From contig NC_049997.1 in NCBI RefSeq assembly GCF_000003815.2, forward strand, positions 7,673,781 to 7,710,974: DNA of 37,194 nucleotides, written 5' to 3'. Source of the DNA: Branchiostoma floridae. Taxonomy: Eukaryota > Chordata > Leptocardii > Amphioxiformes > Branchiostomatidae. The position numbers and the translations under genes were made by a program. The notes below the pieces were generated by a model. The model did no database searches. It was not told the origin of the DNA and saw only the letters and a list, made by a program, of their open reading frames with translations. Positions 10,001-21,225 of this stretch are shown here, in pieces. Position 1 is the stretch's first letter. Each line of letters starts with the position of its first letter.

Positions 10001-13000
10001 GGCATTGATTATTAAGATATTTACTACTTTCTTGAAAATTTGTTACGCATGATGTACCTTGACTTATCAGCTGTCTCAGGGGGCAAAGTTCACATATGCA
10101 TCCAAACATATGTATGAGCATGCCCAGAACATTAAGGCATATCCAACACAGGACATTGCTTTCGTCACATCTTGAGTGTCTGTGTCGGTACATCGTGGTA
10201 AGGGCTATTCCCATGATTTCGGCCGAGAAAAAGGGAACTACGGCTGCGCACACTGACACCTGTGGAATAAATAAGCAGAGATACATTAAGCATAGAGAAT
10301 AAAAATCCATCAAGTGCTTGAAAAGATTTCTAAAGTCAGAACAGAAACAAGTATTCAAGGCTTACGGAAAGACCACCAAAGCTAATTTGGCAAGTAAGTT
10401 TCAGTATGAAAGTTATCCTGATTTTGCGCAAGTCAGTCATGAGATATCTATGTACTGTACATACCTCATTTGAACCAGCGACGGGGATTTGTTCAGCATC
10501 TGCTACTGGTGAAGCAGCCAGTTCAGCACAAACTGCTTCGAGGGATGAAACTGATTCGGATTCTTGTGACTGAACAAAAGAAAATTTGAAAAAAAAAGTG
10601 TCAGTGTCTTCACCTTGTTTTTCATGCCACTCATGGGTTATTAATTAATGGGTGTTAATAAAAAGAGGCCGAGAGAATAGAAGACTAGGATTTTAGTATT
10701 GTACACTATGATCAGCAAATGTACATTTCATATCATACATATCATTATGATTATTGCTATTAGGCAAATACTTCAGTCGGCAACTGCAAAATGATGAATC
10801 ATTATTAATGGGACTCAACAGATATGTAGTGATTAGTGCATACCGTCCCACGCGACGATGATAATGATGAAACCGTCCCACTAAGGGCTTCCTCGTCAGA
10901 CGTTGAGCCCTCAGAATCCTAGGGGGAAAAACAAATAAAGAAGATGAAACTAATATTCACGTCTCTTGCGTTATTAACATCATGTACTCATGTGTACTCA
11001 AGTATTTATAGGATAGAAGACAAGACATCTACTAGTGACATTTACATTCTAAAGTGATTGGTCATCAGTATTGATCCTGAAGAAGGTGACAGTGGTCGTT
11101 CAAAATTTGATCCGTGTATACTTGTTGGAAGAAAGTTTAGCATTGTAGTATGGAATTATGATCGATTGACTAACAGTTCATTGAAATAAATAAGATAGAA
11201 AATGGCTCCCACCTCTGAAGAATCTGAACGTTCTCCATTTGTGGGCTGTTCGTCGATTGTGTCACGAACCAAGGGTAAAGGCTCCAGCTAAATGTATTGA
11301 TGAATAGAAAATGTACATGTCTATTTCTTTCAAATGGTGAAAAATGACTATGCACTCAAAGGCAGATTGAGAAATTGGAAGTCATTGCATAGATTGTTTT
11401 GCCCACCTATCGACACTACCATAATGTAAGATGTCTCAAAGCCTCCCTTAGTTTTGTAGAACACATTTTGAAGTATCGACCTAAAGGCTTTTATCTTCAT
11501 CGGTATTTGCATATATAGCCATAAAAGTTTTTTTGATGAAAGCTCTTACATAGTTGCCAGGTATTCCCTTCAGGACTGCGTTGATTATTTCGCCAACAGG
11601 CTGTCGCTGGTCTTCAGGTATCCGTTCCCCGCCTGGGGTTAGAATGGTCTGAAAAAAGGAGGACAATAGATTGCATGGTGTTCTAACTACTTGTATACAC
11701 AGTGATGTTCCATGGTTAGTAATAACGACAAGTCCTGTTACTGTCATTTGGAAATTAGAAAAGGCAATGAAAATTTTTGCAGCTTAAGTTTGCAGCAAGG
11801 TGAAGGTTCAGTTAAAAACAGGTGACAATATTATTCTCCTAATGTCCCCTTTCGTTTAATCTATGTTAAGGAACATAGGGTTTGGGAGTATCAGTGGTAT
11901 CAGTGAAAGAAACAACAGTTTGCTAAATCTAAAAGTACAACCTTGCGTATCCGCCTTGGGGTGAGCTGTCCGTCCTCTTTCATGAGGACGATTATGTGAT
12001 CCATGTGATCGTTGAAGTCGCAACATGTTACGACGATTGCAGTCTCCTTCTTTTCAGTATCATCATCAGTGTAACTGAAATAATACAAAATATATCATGT
12101 CAATTGGACCGTGAATTAGTCGCCAAGCAATGGCCGAAATTCTATGTTAACTAATTCTAGATATCATTAACCCTATCTAGACCTTTTTTTCTGGATTTCT
12201 AAGCTCCTTTGACGCCCCCTCCCCCTTGGTAATTTCGAAACGGCTTAGGTTACGATCACCAGAGGGGATGATGTACTCGCAAAGCTTTATAATATCAGTT
12301 TCTTTACTTTTGGTATCGTTATGACGTAATGTGACGTAATTACAATTTTTCGCAGATTTGTTGCCAACAATATTTTAGGAAAAGTCACTGATTTTTGTAG
12401 CCCTAGCACAAGTCGTTTGGCGTCAAATTTGGCGAAGTACCCCCCCCCAGGTCTAGATAGGGTTAAAATGTCACCCACTTAAATGCAAAAGCCTGTTTGC
12501 CTGCCTAGATGGAATGGAAGGATGCAAAAATGTCTATGTTGAAAATACATGCTACCAGCAAACTACGTAAAACACAACCAAATAACCATAATAAAAAATT
12601 AACCGGCAAACTAAAACCGACCCAAATGAAACAAATGTTCACTTACGTCACAATACAAAGGTCTGTTACTAAGGTCTAGCCGGAGCTTTTATTCAAACTT
12701 GATCTAGGCGGGTTTTTAGGGTTGTTAATCAGCGAGAATTGCATAAATAATCCTCTCATTCCATAAAAAAAGACATGCTTTGACAAATTTATTTTCACCA
12801 TTTTTGAGAGTGCAACGAGGAAGGATTAAATTGTATCAATACGTCCTTTAAATTTGTACCTTTTATAAGTAGAACTAGAGTTCCACGAACATATCCCTTC
12901 GCCAAAACATCATGCTTTTATTCAAGACTTTAAGGTCTTATTCATGTATTACTAAAGAGTACCTACCCCAATAGCAAACGACTGCATGAACGTGTGTTCC

Positions 13001-16000
13001 CCATAAACAAACTAACACTACCAAAAACATAAACTTGTCGGTAAATTATGTACACTGTTGTGATACTTTCCCGCACAACTTTCATAGTGCTTTGTCAAAA
13101 TAATGTAGTCTCTACCAGACCAGGTCGTCATTTGCATACTTAACATGTCTTGACTTTTCTCTCTTTCTCAGTTACATATGTGACAAGTTAGAAAGTCCTA
13201 TCTTGGAATGCATGCGCAGTGGATTTGTAAACTTTCCTCATTAATTATGCAAATTTGCTGTTAATTTGAATAATATTAAAGCATCCCACTATGTAGGTCT
13301 CGATTTGAAAGGAAATCGGCGCCTGCAGTTTCAAAAAGCCGCTAGGGAGTCCAAACTCACAGCACTTGACCGTTTCAAAACCATATCCAGTTGCTTGATA
13401 ACTACTTTTTGGTGTATCACAGCACTTACTCTCTGCCCTAAGGGCTATCTACCACTCAAAAATCATGACCACAGCATGTCCAGAACACGAGATGTCAAAA
13501 TTAAAAGCTTTGCTGCAGTACATTAGGGAGTTGCTAGGGAGCCCATTGTCGGACTTGACCTTTTTTTTCCTGACCCCTACCCACCTAACAAATATCATCA
13601 GGATCCATTCAAGGCTTCTCGAATTATGCTGTTCACAAGAAAGTGGTCGCACACATTCGGCCCGCTACCGTCCTGACGGAAAAAGGCTACACCAACCATT
13701 TTTAACACGACCTTCCTTTCCGCAACCGCTACTCAAGTACCAAATATCATTAAAATCCATACACAGCTTCTCGAGTTATATGCTGTTGACCTACATATAG
13801 GGACACAACATGAGGCCTTAACCAAAAATATGACCTTCTCGGCGAAGGTAAAAATAGGCAGTTCTGGCTTAAAGACATGACTGTGCATATCCACAAGAAA
13901 GGTTTGCGGATCAATTTCATTTCAATGTCGTATTATAGTGGCAAACCTGGCATTTGCCATGTACAGGACATATTGCGTGTGAATGACGTGCATGACATAG
14001 TTACCTGAGCCGAGGGCATGACCTCAGTCTGTGTTTGTTTGCTGTACGCTCATGTGACATGGGTACAATGGGGCCCCCGAGAGGTAATCAGTCAACTACA
14101 GACATGTACGATGATCTAGTATGCCATTCAATCATTATTGGTACAAAAATGCACATCACAACAACAAAAATTGATATTGTTCAATGTGAAAATAGTTACC
14201 AATGTCCCGGCAGCAAATGACATAAACCACGAACAACAAGTTAGCAAGTAATTTGAATTAGTTAAAAGTTTGGCAGTATCATACAATTAATACTACTGCA
14301 TTATGTAACATTATTGGTCGTACAAAGCAAGAAAGCTCACACCAGGATTACAGAGGACATATAGTGTTGTTTTACCATTCTACCAACCACCACAAAAATG
14401 TTATACTCAAAAGATCATGTTAAACAATTGTAGCTTTTATTCTGCATGATATCCACCCCCCCCCCCCTCATTTATTACAATCTACTCTGTATTTGTTTGT
14501 CAAGTGCCCGGCACTACTCTAGTCTAAAAAGGGTCTTGCATTGGTGAAGTCTGTGGATGTCTCTCGTCACCATTTTTAAAGTAAAATTGGTTGTCACAAA
14601 TCACAAAATATCATCTACTATCCTAAAAGTCTTAAAAAATCAGCTCCACCATCCAGCTACTATCTCTAAACATTATTTGAGTCACATTTGCTCTATGTGG
14701 AAACTACGTGGAAACCAAGCGACTGAATTATTTCGCCTCACACTTGTGGTAGAGCTAGAAAACGTACTAATCGACAACTTGAAGGTAGAATAGAAATGCT
14801 CACCTTAAGGTCAAAGCTCATACATTTTGTACCAATAGAAAAATGACTTTCCGAGTGACTCAATATCCTATGAAAGTTATAACCTTCCATCAAGAGTCGA
14901 TACCAATTGTATTTTTAAGTCCTTGTATATGTTAAGTTATAAAACATGCATTACTTGGAACTCTTTGAACATTGTCAGAATCTGTGTCACTGTTTGTATA
15001 AAAAAAAATGTAGCATCACACTTACTACTGTTTGCAGTATTCAAATCCGGTGTCCACGTGCACGTTGCTGTTTTTCTGCTGAAACATGGATTGCAAAACC
15101 TCATTCACTCGCCTCCTAGTGCTCTTGTCAATGCTGTAATGATGAAATAAACATATTCATATCAATTTTATAACTCTACACACCATTTACAAATAGACGC
15201 ACTACACTGTCAACAAAATAGTAACCTTTAAACAATCATAAGAAAACTTGATTCCAACATGTAAAAAAAAAACTTGATGATAATGGTTATTCCTATCTAT
15301 GGAACTATGCTCACTCTAGAATAGACAACAAACATATTTGTACATTGTTAAGGAAAAGACTGTCAGACGTGTATGTCCAAACCTTTTTCCAGCAATTGTC
15401 TAAAGATAACGGCAAACTAAGATTTTACAAACATATCAAAACCGAATATGCCATGGAAACCTATCTATACCAGAACGACGCTGACAAGAGATCCAATGTA
15501 TGTAAGATAAGAATCAGTGCTCACTCACTAGAGATAGAAAAGGGTCGTTATAAAAAAGTGCCAGTTCAAGATAGATTGTGTAAATACTGTGCGACGGATG
15601 CAGTGGAAGATGAAATACATTTTATATGTAACTGCCCCCATTATGAGGACGAAAGAAACAACCTTTTTGACACAATCAAAACAATATTTCCAACTTTTCA
15701 CCAGTTAGTAGACCTAAAAAAAAACTATATTTCTGTTAAAATCACAGAACCCACTAATCATTAAAGAAGTGGGACTTTTCATCAGCCACTGCCTCCAAAG
15801 AAGAAGTCAAACCACCCAGTAAAGAAAGTAGAAGCATGTACATAGATAGCTGACGTGTGTGTGCAAATGGATTTGCAAATAAATTATCTATCTATAAACT
15901 TAAGGTGTTCCCATACTTTGCTAAACGTGATGAATCTAAAAGTCTATTACGAAACAGATTATGCAGGATCCTAAATCTATGCACAAGTCAATGGCAAAGT

Positions 16001-17056
16001 TTTCACCACTTGTTGATACCAGTGCCTGAATGAAAACTTTCATTATCATTTCATTATCATTTCATATTCATTATCAATAGAACATGATATGAACCTAACA
16101 TTATTTCGTTAATTAATAGAAAAAAACTTTAATCTAAAGGACTTTGTTAAACTTGTGTTTACAAATAAGCTATCATAAACCTTCCGATTTTCGACTGCCC
16201 AGTTTTATTCCTATCTGGCTAAAATTTCATGACATTGTTGTCATTGCAAATATAAGGACACTTACTCGTCTCCTGTGATGAAATGACGTCCGGGCTGTTG
16301 TTCGTCAAGTCTGAAGATGTCTGCTTTGTACAACAGTATAGATTTGCCTTGTTTATCCTGAACAGAGTACCTCCCTTTCCAATCGTCTCCTTGTAGTTCT
16401 GACAACAGTGGTGCAGCTAAAATCCTGTTACCCAGGCAGGCCAGGATTAACCATTCGGGGGGCTTTTGCTCCATTCCAACAGCTCCAATGCTTTCCACTT
16501 CAGTCTACATTTGAATAGAGAAGATGCACATTTATAATCGTCGTATTAGAATCCATGTTTAAACCTCCTACTAGTAATGACTATTTCAAATTCTATATCA
16601 CATTGCATGTTTGATACAAGACTGCCAACGGTAGTTCAGAACTGTTCTACAGTATTATCGGTTTGCTGGTTGCTGACATTGACAGTGCCACATTTAAAAG
16701 ATACATGATACTACTTTCTATTCAAGTTAATGTTGATACATTACAGGGTCTCAAAACTCTTTGCATCATAATTGAAGGTTCGATGCGTGTTCCCAACATT
16801 AAAAAAAAATAAAGCCATATATAGACCAAACTCTAAGGGGACTATTAATTCAGTCGATGTGTATTCAGGTTTGGATAATTTTCTGTAGCAGCACTGAATT
16901 GACCTAAAGACTTGTTACGGACCAAATTCTGGCAATATGGCGGCATCCATAATGATTCGTATAAGCAGTGTAATTTATGATCTGTACCTGGGATTGTGTT
17001 GGACTTGTGCTGGAGTCTGATGCCTGGTACTGTGTCTTGTTCGCACTGCAAGCCAT
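7022..17056 (-). CDS. Gene A: death-domain protein with TNFR-type tail and unrecognised N-terminal region
   Basis: Minus-strand exons: 17056-16988, 16504-16266, 15133-15026, 12074-11942, 11648-11550, 11287-11213, 10918-10844, 10569-10465, 10259-10058, 9935-9780, 9339-9196, 8724-8639, 7874-7592, 7299-7022. The frame is open throughout, 683 residues. Residues 24-216 match no family I know and carry no secretion signal. Residues 217-301 are an acidic Ser/Glu-rich spacer made of three phase 0-0 exons. Residues 302-368 are Cys-rich with two hydrophobic stretches (about 302-325 and 337-357). Residues 422-591 are a low-complexity tail containing PKQRSL and an acidic dileucine ETAPLL (474-479). Residues 593-670 are a death domain (DWVPLARAAGITGPEIDHI, then ISELY). 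The tail and death domain are near-identical to gene B. The ATG at 17056 gives the first exon; a T-rich acceptor ends just before position 17108, so a further upstream exon is possible. The role in death-domain signalling is inferred. Confidence 0.72.
8859..9041. repeat. Degenerate GATTGGAAT-type repeats in gene A intron
   Basis: The unit AGATTGGRATCCAGGRGAAT occurs at about 8859 and 8997. Shorter AGATTGGAATT variants lie near 8885, 8910 and 9027. There is no coding content. It looks like a decayed local tandem repeat. Confidence 0.45.
12171..12462. mobile_element. piggyBac-type miniature element (MITE), 292 bp
   Basis: Perfect 14-base terminal inverted repeats CCCTATCTAGACCT at 12171-12184 and, inverted, 12449-12462. 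They are flanked on both sides by TTAA (12167-12170 and 12463-12466). TTAA target duplication and CCCT termini are hallmarks of the piggyBac superfamily. There is no transposase inside, so it is non-autonomous. It lies in the gene A intron between exons 15133-15026 and 12074-11942. Confidence 0.82.
13130..13856 (+). repeat. Dispersed repeat R1, copy 1
   Basis: Composite repeat in the same large gene A intron. Internal subunits recur: GCAGT followed by GCTAGGGAG at about 13325 and again at about 13512. Phrases such as ATTATGCTGTTCACAAGA and GACCTTCTCGGCGAAGGTAA match the repeat at 32101-33463. It is flanked by an AT-rich stretch with TTAATTATGCAAATT. I saw no open frame with domain content. 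It probably belongs to a lineage-specific repeat family. Confidence 0.6.
15262..15900 (+). mobile_element. 5'-truncated LINE: C-terminal end of ORF2
   Basis: An open frame from about 15262 to the TAA at 15762-15764 encodes about 167 residues typical of the C-terminal end of a non-LTR retrotransposon reverse-transcriptase protein. It contains RISAHSLEIEKGRY followed by CKYCAT and HFICNCPHY, a CCHC-type knuckle. The 3' tail after the stop ends in an ATCTATCTATA-type simple repeat near 15890. The reverse-transcriptase core is missing, so this is a dead 3' fragment. It sits antisense to gene A, inside the intron between 16266 and 15133. Confidence 0.8.
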
Positions 17057-17758
17057 GACGTCTGTGACAGACTGGTTTTCACCATCTGCACCGGCACTGT
17101 TTCCCTTACACTAAAAAAAATGGCCGACGAAATGTGGTAGACGGCAGACGTCCTCGATGGGTTTTTGTTTTTCTATTCTATTTCAAGATAAAACTTAGCT
17201 AAGAGCGCCTGTTGACAACGAATATGACTTTGTGAACGATGAACAAAACGTCTCAAAGATACGACTTATATTGACTTTCGTTTTGTATAGTGTCTTCTTG
17301 TCTGGTTGAATAAATAAGACAAAGGGTCGGCTAGTACTCCACCTGCATTCCCACCTTTCGTGAGGTTACTTCCGTGTTCCAATTAAGGGCATGTGCGGCC
17401 CTTGAACTTTAAGCTGTGAATCCCGTCCAAATGGATGGCATCAAAGTGTAAACTAAAGTCCCTTTCAGTGAAACGTTGGAAGTGGTTTTATTTGCATTTA
17501 TATCAATTAAAAAAATCAGTCATATTTTATTTATCTTATACTGATACCCCGCTATGAATAACTTGAGAAATAACATCTCGTCTTATGCGTTTGAATGTTA
17601 ATGATCAACAAACAATACCTTTAGACCACAACCCCGGAAGTAACATGTAGCGTCGCCGTGGAATAACTGGCAAAAAAGTTGTTGAGTCCCAGAATGTATG
17701 CATATTTATAACGTTCGTGGAGCTGAAAGTTCTTGTGGAAGCGAACCTGGTCAACAAC
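17057..17758. other. Intergenic region between divergent genes A and D
   Basis: 702 bases separate the start codons of gene A (minus) and gene D (plus). No gene is seen here. It probably contains both promoters or 5' UTRs. On minus, a T-rich acceptor-like stretch (about 17117-17108) could place an extra gene A exon start here. Confidence 0.6.
17703..17711 (+). promoter_or_regulatory. TATA-like box upstream of gene D
   Basis: TATTTATAA lies 48 bases before the ATG at 17759. The spacing would give a very short 5' UTR. This is suggestive only; no initiator was confirmed. Confidence 0.25.
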
Positions 17759-20700
17759 ATGACGACACGCCTTCAATTTTTGCTGCTTGTGGTTATTGTA
17801 CGTATCGATTAATTTTATACCCAGTGTTCTTTTTCAGAAATTTGCTCACTTCGTGAAGAGATCGCTTAATATAAATCTGTTAGTTTGTAGTGTTTATATA
17901 GAGCATATTCTGGTGTGCTGCAGCTGTTACATGTTACATACTGCAGCCTAAAAGCATCATTTGAGTTTAACTTACCATTTTCACATGAACGTTTCCACCT
18001 CGCTCAAAAACTGTGAACTGTTTCGCCAGGACTGATAAAAAGAAATACGACATACTGCGCCGTGCCAGTTCCATAGAGATAGATGTATCGCATACATTAC
18101 CACCCTTAATACCCCAAATAGTTTGGACATTTATTTTTTTACCGATATATATATCTTCTGTTATAACAATTTTCTACGTTTTATTATAGTGCGCGATACC
18201 CTCGCATACGGCAACATTGGATCACTGCGATCTTTGCCGACCAGGTTAGTACCAGCTCAAAAGCAGAACCGAGCTCTTTTCAACCAATATCAATAGCGCA
18301 GAATGGAAACCCTATGGTAAAGGTTGGCGTGTTTTTTTTCATAGAATGTCTTTAACTTCTTTAACTCAACGGATGATGGCCACTTTGGCCACTCACGCCT
18401 GTTATACATTTTACCACAGTCAAACAAGCATGGATTTACCGTATAATATGTTAATATTGCTGGTATCATATTCAAATGGTAACTAGAATATCAACACTTT
18501 ATTATAAGAGATTTTGTGCAATGTCCGTAGGTGAATACTTCGTGAAAAGGTGCAAGATCGGATTTCCAAACACAACGAAATGTGCACCATGCCCCGATGG
18601 TACCTACACGGAGTATTACAACCACCTGAGAAGTTGCCTGAGACAGCAGTACTGTACTGGACCAAACATGGTTGAACATCCGGGAAACGCTGCGAGAAGG
18701 ACTATTTGCACATGCGAAGAGGGGTACCACATGGTCCAATTTGGATTTTGCCTCAGGAATGCCGATTGTCCTCCAGGGACAGGAGTAACAGAGCAAGGTA
18801 ATATGTTTTATGTACAATATATACTTTTTCACGTACTGTAGATACAGGTAAGGTGATTATTGATTAGACATGCTTGCATCGGTTTTGGTAAGGTGTGTTA
18901 TTGGTATAGGTCTAAAAGCCACGGGCTTTTTAGTCATGCTTTTCGCCATATCTTGTGGTTACCTGATAAAATGCTTAGGCTGGATATTATGTGTGAGGTA
19001 TAAATGATATCAATGCCATAACTCAATAATTACCTTATGTGTTGACAGGCAATGGCTGCAAGAGGTGTCCTCGAGGTTTCTACAGTAACCAATACTCCTA
19101 TAGAGATTCATGCCGGCCGTGGACGAAGTAAGTGGTGGTTTTCATAAGGTTGCGTATGTGCAATAATCATTCTAAAAAAGGTTATCAACACAATGTACGA
19201 GGGGTGATCAATAAGTTCTCGGCCTGACCCAGAAATAACAAGCACAACTCAGATTTTGAGGCACAACTTTAAAGTATGAAGCCTTTTATCAATATCCTCC
19301 AAGTTATAAATCATCGGAGTCATTACTTTCCCAGCATTCGTTTCATGCAAATCAGAAGGTAAGTGGCGAGAAAAAAGTGGTGTGAATTGTGATCAGACAT
19401 GTGTGGGTCGAGTTCCCCATGCCGTAAATTGACAAAAGACATTGTCAAAATGATTCTCTTCCTATTTCAAGCAAAAAGAATTGGATGTATGACTTCCAGC
19501 AGCGCAATTTGACCCGCACACCTCAGGTCAGGTCAATTGTCCGCGTTTTCCCTTCTCCCTCACCTAACGTTACTGGGTGTCGCCTGCAAAGTAATGATCA
19601 CAATAATTTGAATTTTAGTACATATCTTTATAAGACTTTATACTTGACATCTATGCTTCAAAATCTGAGCTGTACTTATCATTTCTCGGTAAAGCCGAGG
19701 ACTTATTGATAACCCCGAGTACATGTATAAAGTCTTAAATGAATGTGTACCAAAATTTAAATTATTGTGATCATTACGTTGCAGGCGGCACCCAGTAAGG
19801 TAAGGTAAGGGATAACGAAAAAAAGTGGACAATTGATCTGCAACCTGAGGTGTGCGGGTCATATTGTCTGATCACACCCTTCTTTTTCTCGCCACTTACC
19901 TTCTAATTTAGAAAAAAACGAATGCCGGGAAAGTAATGACTCCAATTATTTATAATTTGGAGGATATTGATAAAAGGCTTGTTCATACTATGAAGTTGTG
20001 CCTCAAAATCTGAGTTGTGCTTGTTATTTCTGGGTCAGGCCGAGAACTTATTGACTACCCCTCGTAATCTAATCTGTTTTATGATATATACATGATTACA
20101 TCCAATCGCAAGGGTTTCAGCAAAGAAAAGTTGACATGATGAAGCTGTATTGATTCTTGCTCGAAATTTACAGCTGCACATCCCATGGGCTCGCAGTGGT
20201 TGAAAAAGGAACTCGAACTAGAGATGTCACTTGTGGACCCTTAAACCTGACTACAATCGCCTGGATAACCAATGATGGCGTAGCAGGTACGTACGTTAAC
20301 GTTGTATATCTTCCTTTTATGCTAAATAGCAACGTTTTGAAATGATGATAAACAAATACGACTGAATCAAGATATGAGTCAAACCTACAATATTGTATAA
20401 CCTATAGCACCAAAATATGAAGAAATTGACGTACATGTACGTAGCTATAAGACAAAATCAAGATTCCTATAAAAGCAGTAGCATTCATCTGACTACATGT
20501 ACTTAATAAACAAAATCATATGTTACAGATTTGGGTGTCGCAGACAAATCTAGGGACGCAAATCCTGTCAAAATTCAAGAAATGATCGTGATAGGTCTAC
20601 TCGGCTTCCTTATAACATACTCTGTAACGATGTCAGCCTTCGCTTTCTGCACATGGCGAAAATGTAGAAAAGGACAACTTCAGGACAGAATGGAAATACA

Positions 20701-21184
20701 AGTTGAAGGTGAGCATGGTCTATCTCTATCACACACCGTCAGAAGCTGCCATTGCTAACCCAACTTAACCGTTAAGGAAGACCTTGATGAAGAAGAGAAA
20801 TATACAAAAGTGAGCTACTTTGTAATACGATACAATTATGATATAAGCATGTACAGGTTCCGACGTATGGCTTAAGCTTATCAAGAAGTATTTGTATACA
20901 GTGCATCCAAGTCACCCTTTCATAGCTGTACAAAGATATTTGACCATACAATAGTCCTATAATAAGCATGTAATCTGTGTAATATCAACATTACTGAAAA
21001 CTGTTATCCTGTCGTCTAATAGTATTGTAATGTAAATACTACACAATATACAATTTATGCATGTAAAGCATTACGTCTTCATTACTAAGCGAGTGTCGTC
21101 ATTAATGCATTTTTACAGATTCGGAACTGGATTATGACATGCATTACGGTGTGCAAGAATCTTTACGATGCGTAAGTAACGAAT

Positions 21185-21225
<41 letters not shown>

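Noticed and set aside
14452-14467. C-rich runs here and near 4404 as possible structured elements
   Set aside because: Simple homopolymer tracts in introns with no associated signal.
15771-15780. GGGACTTTTC as a kappaB-like site
   Set aside because: Imperfect match located in the 3' tail of a LINE fragment; chance occurrence is likely.
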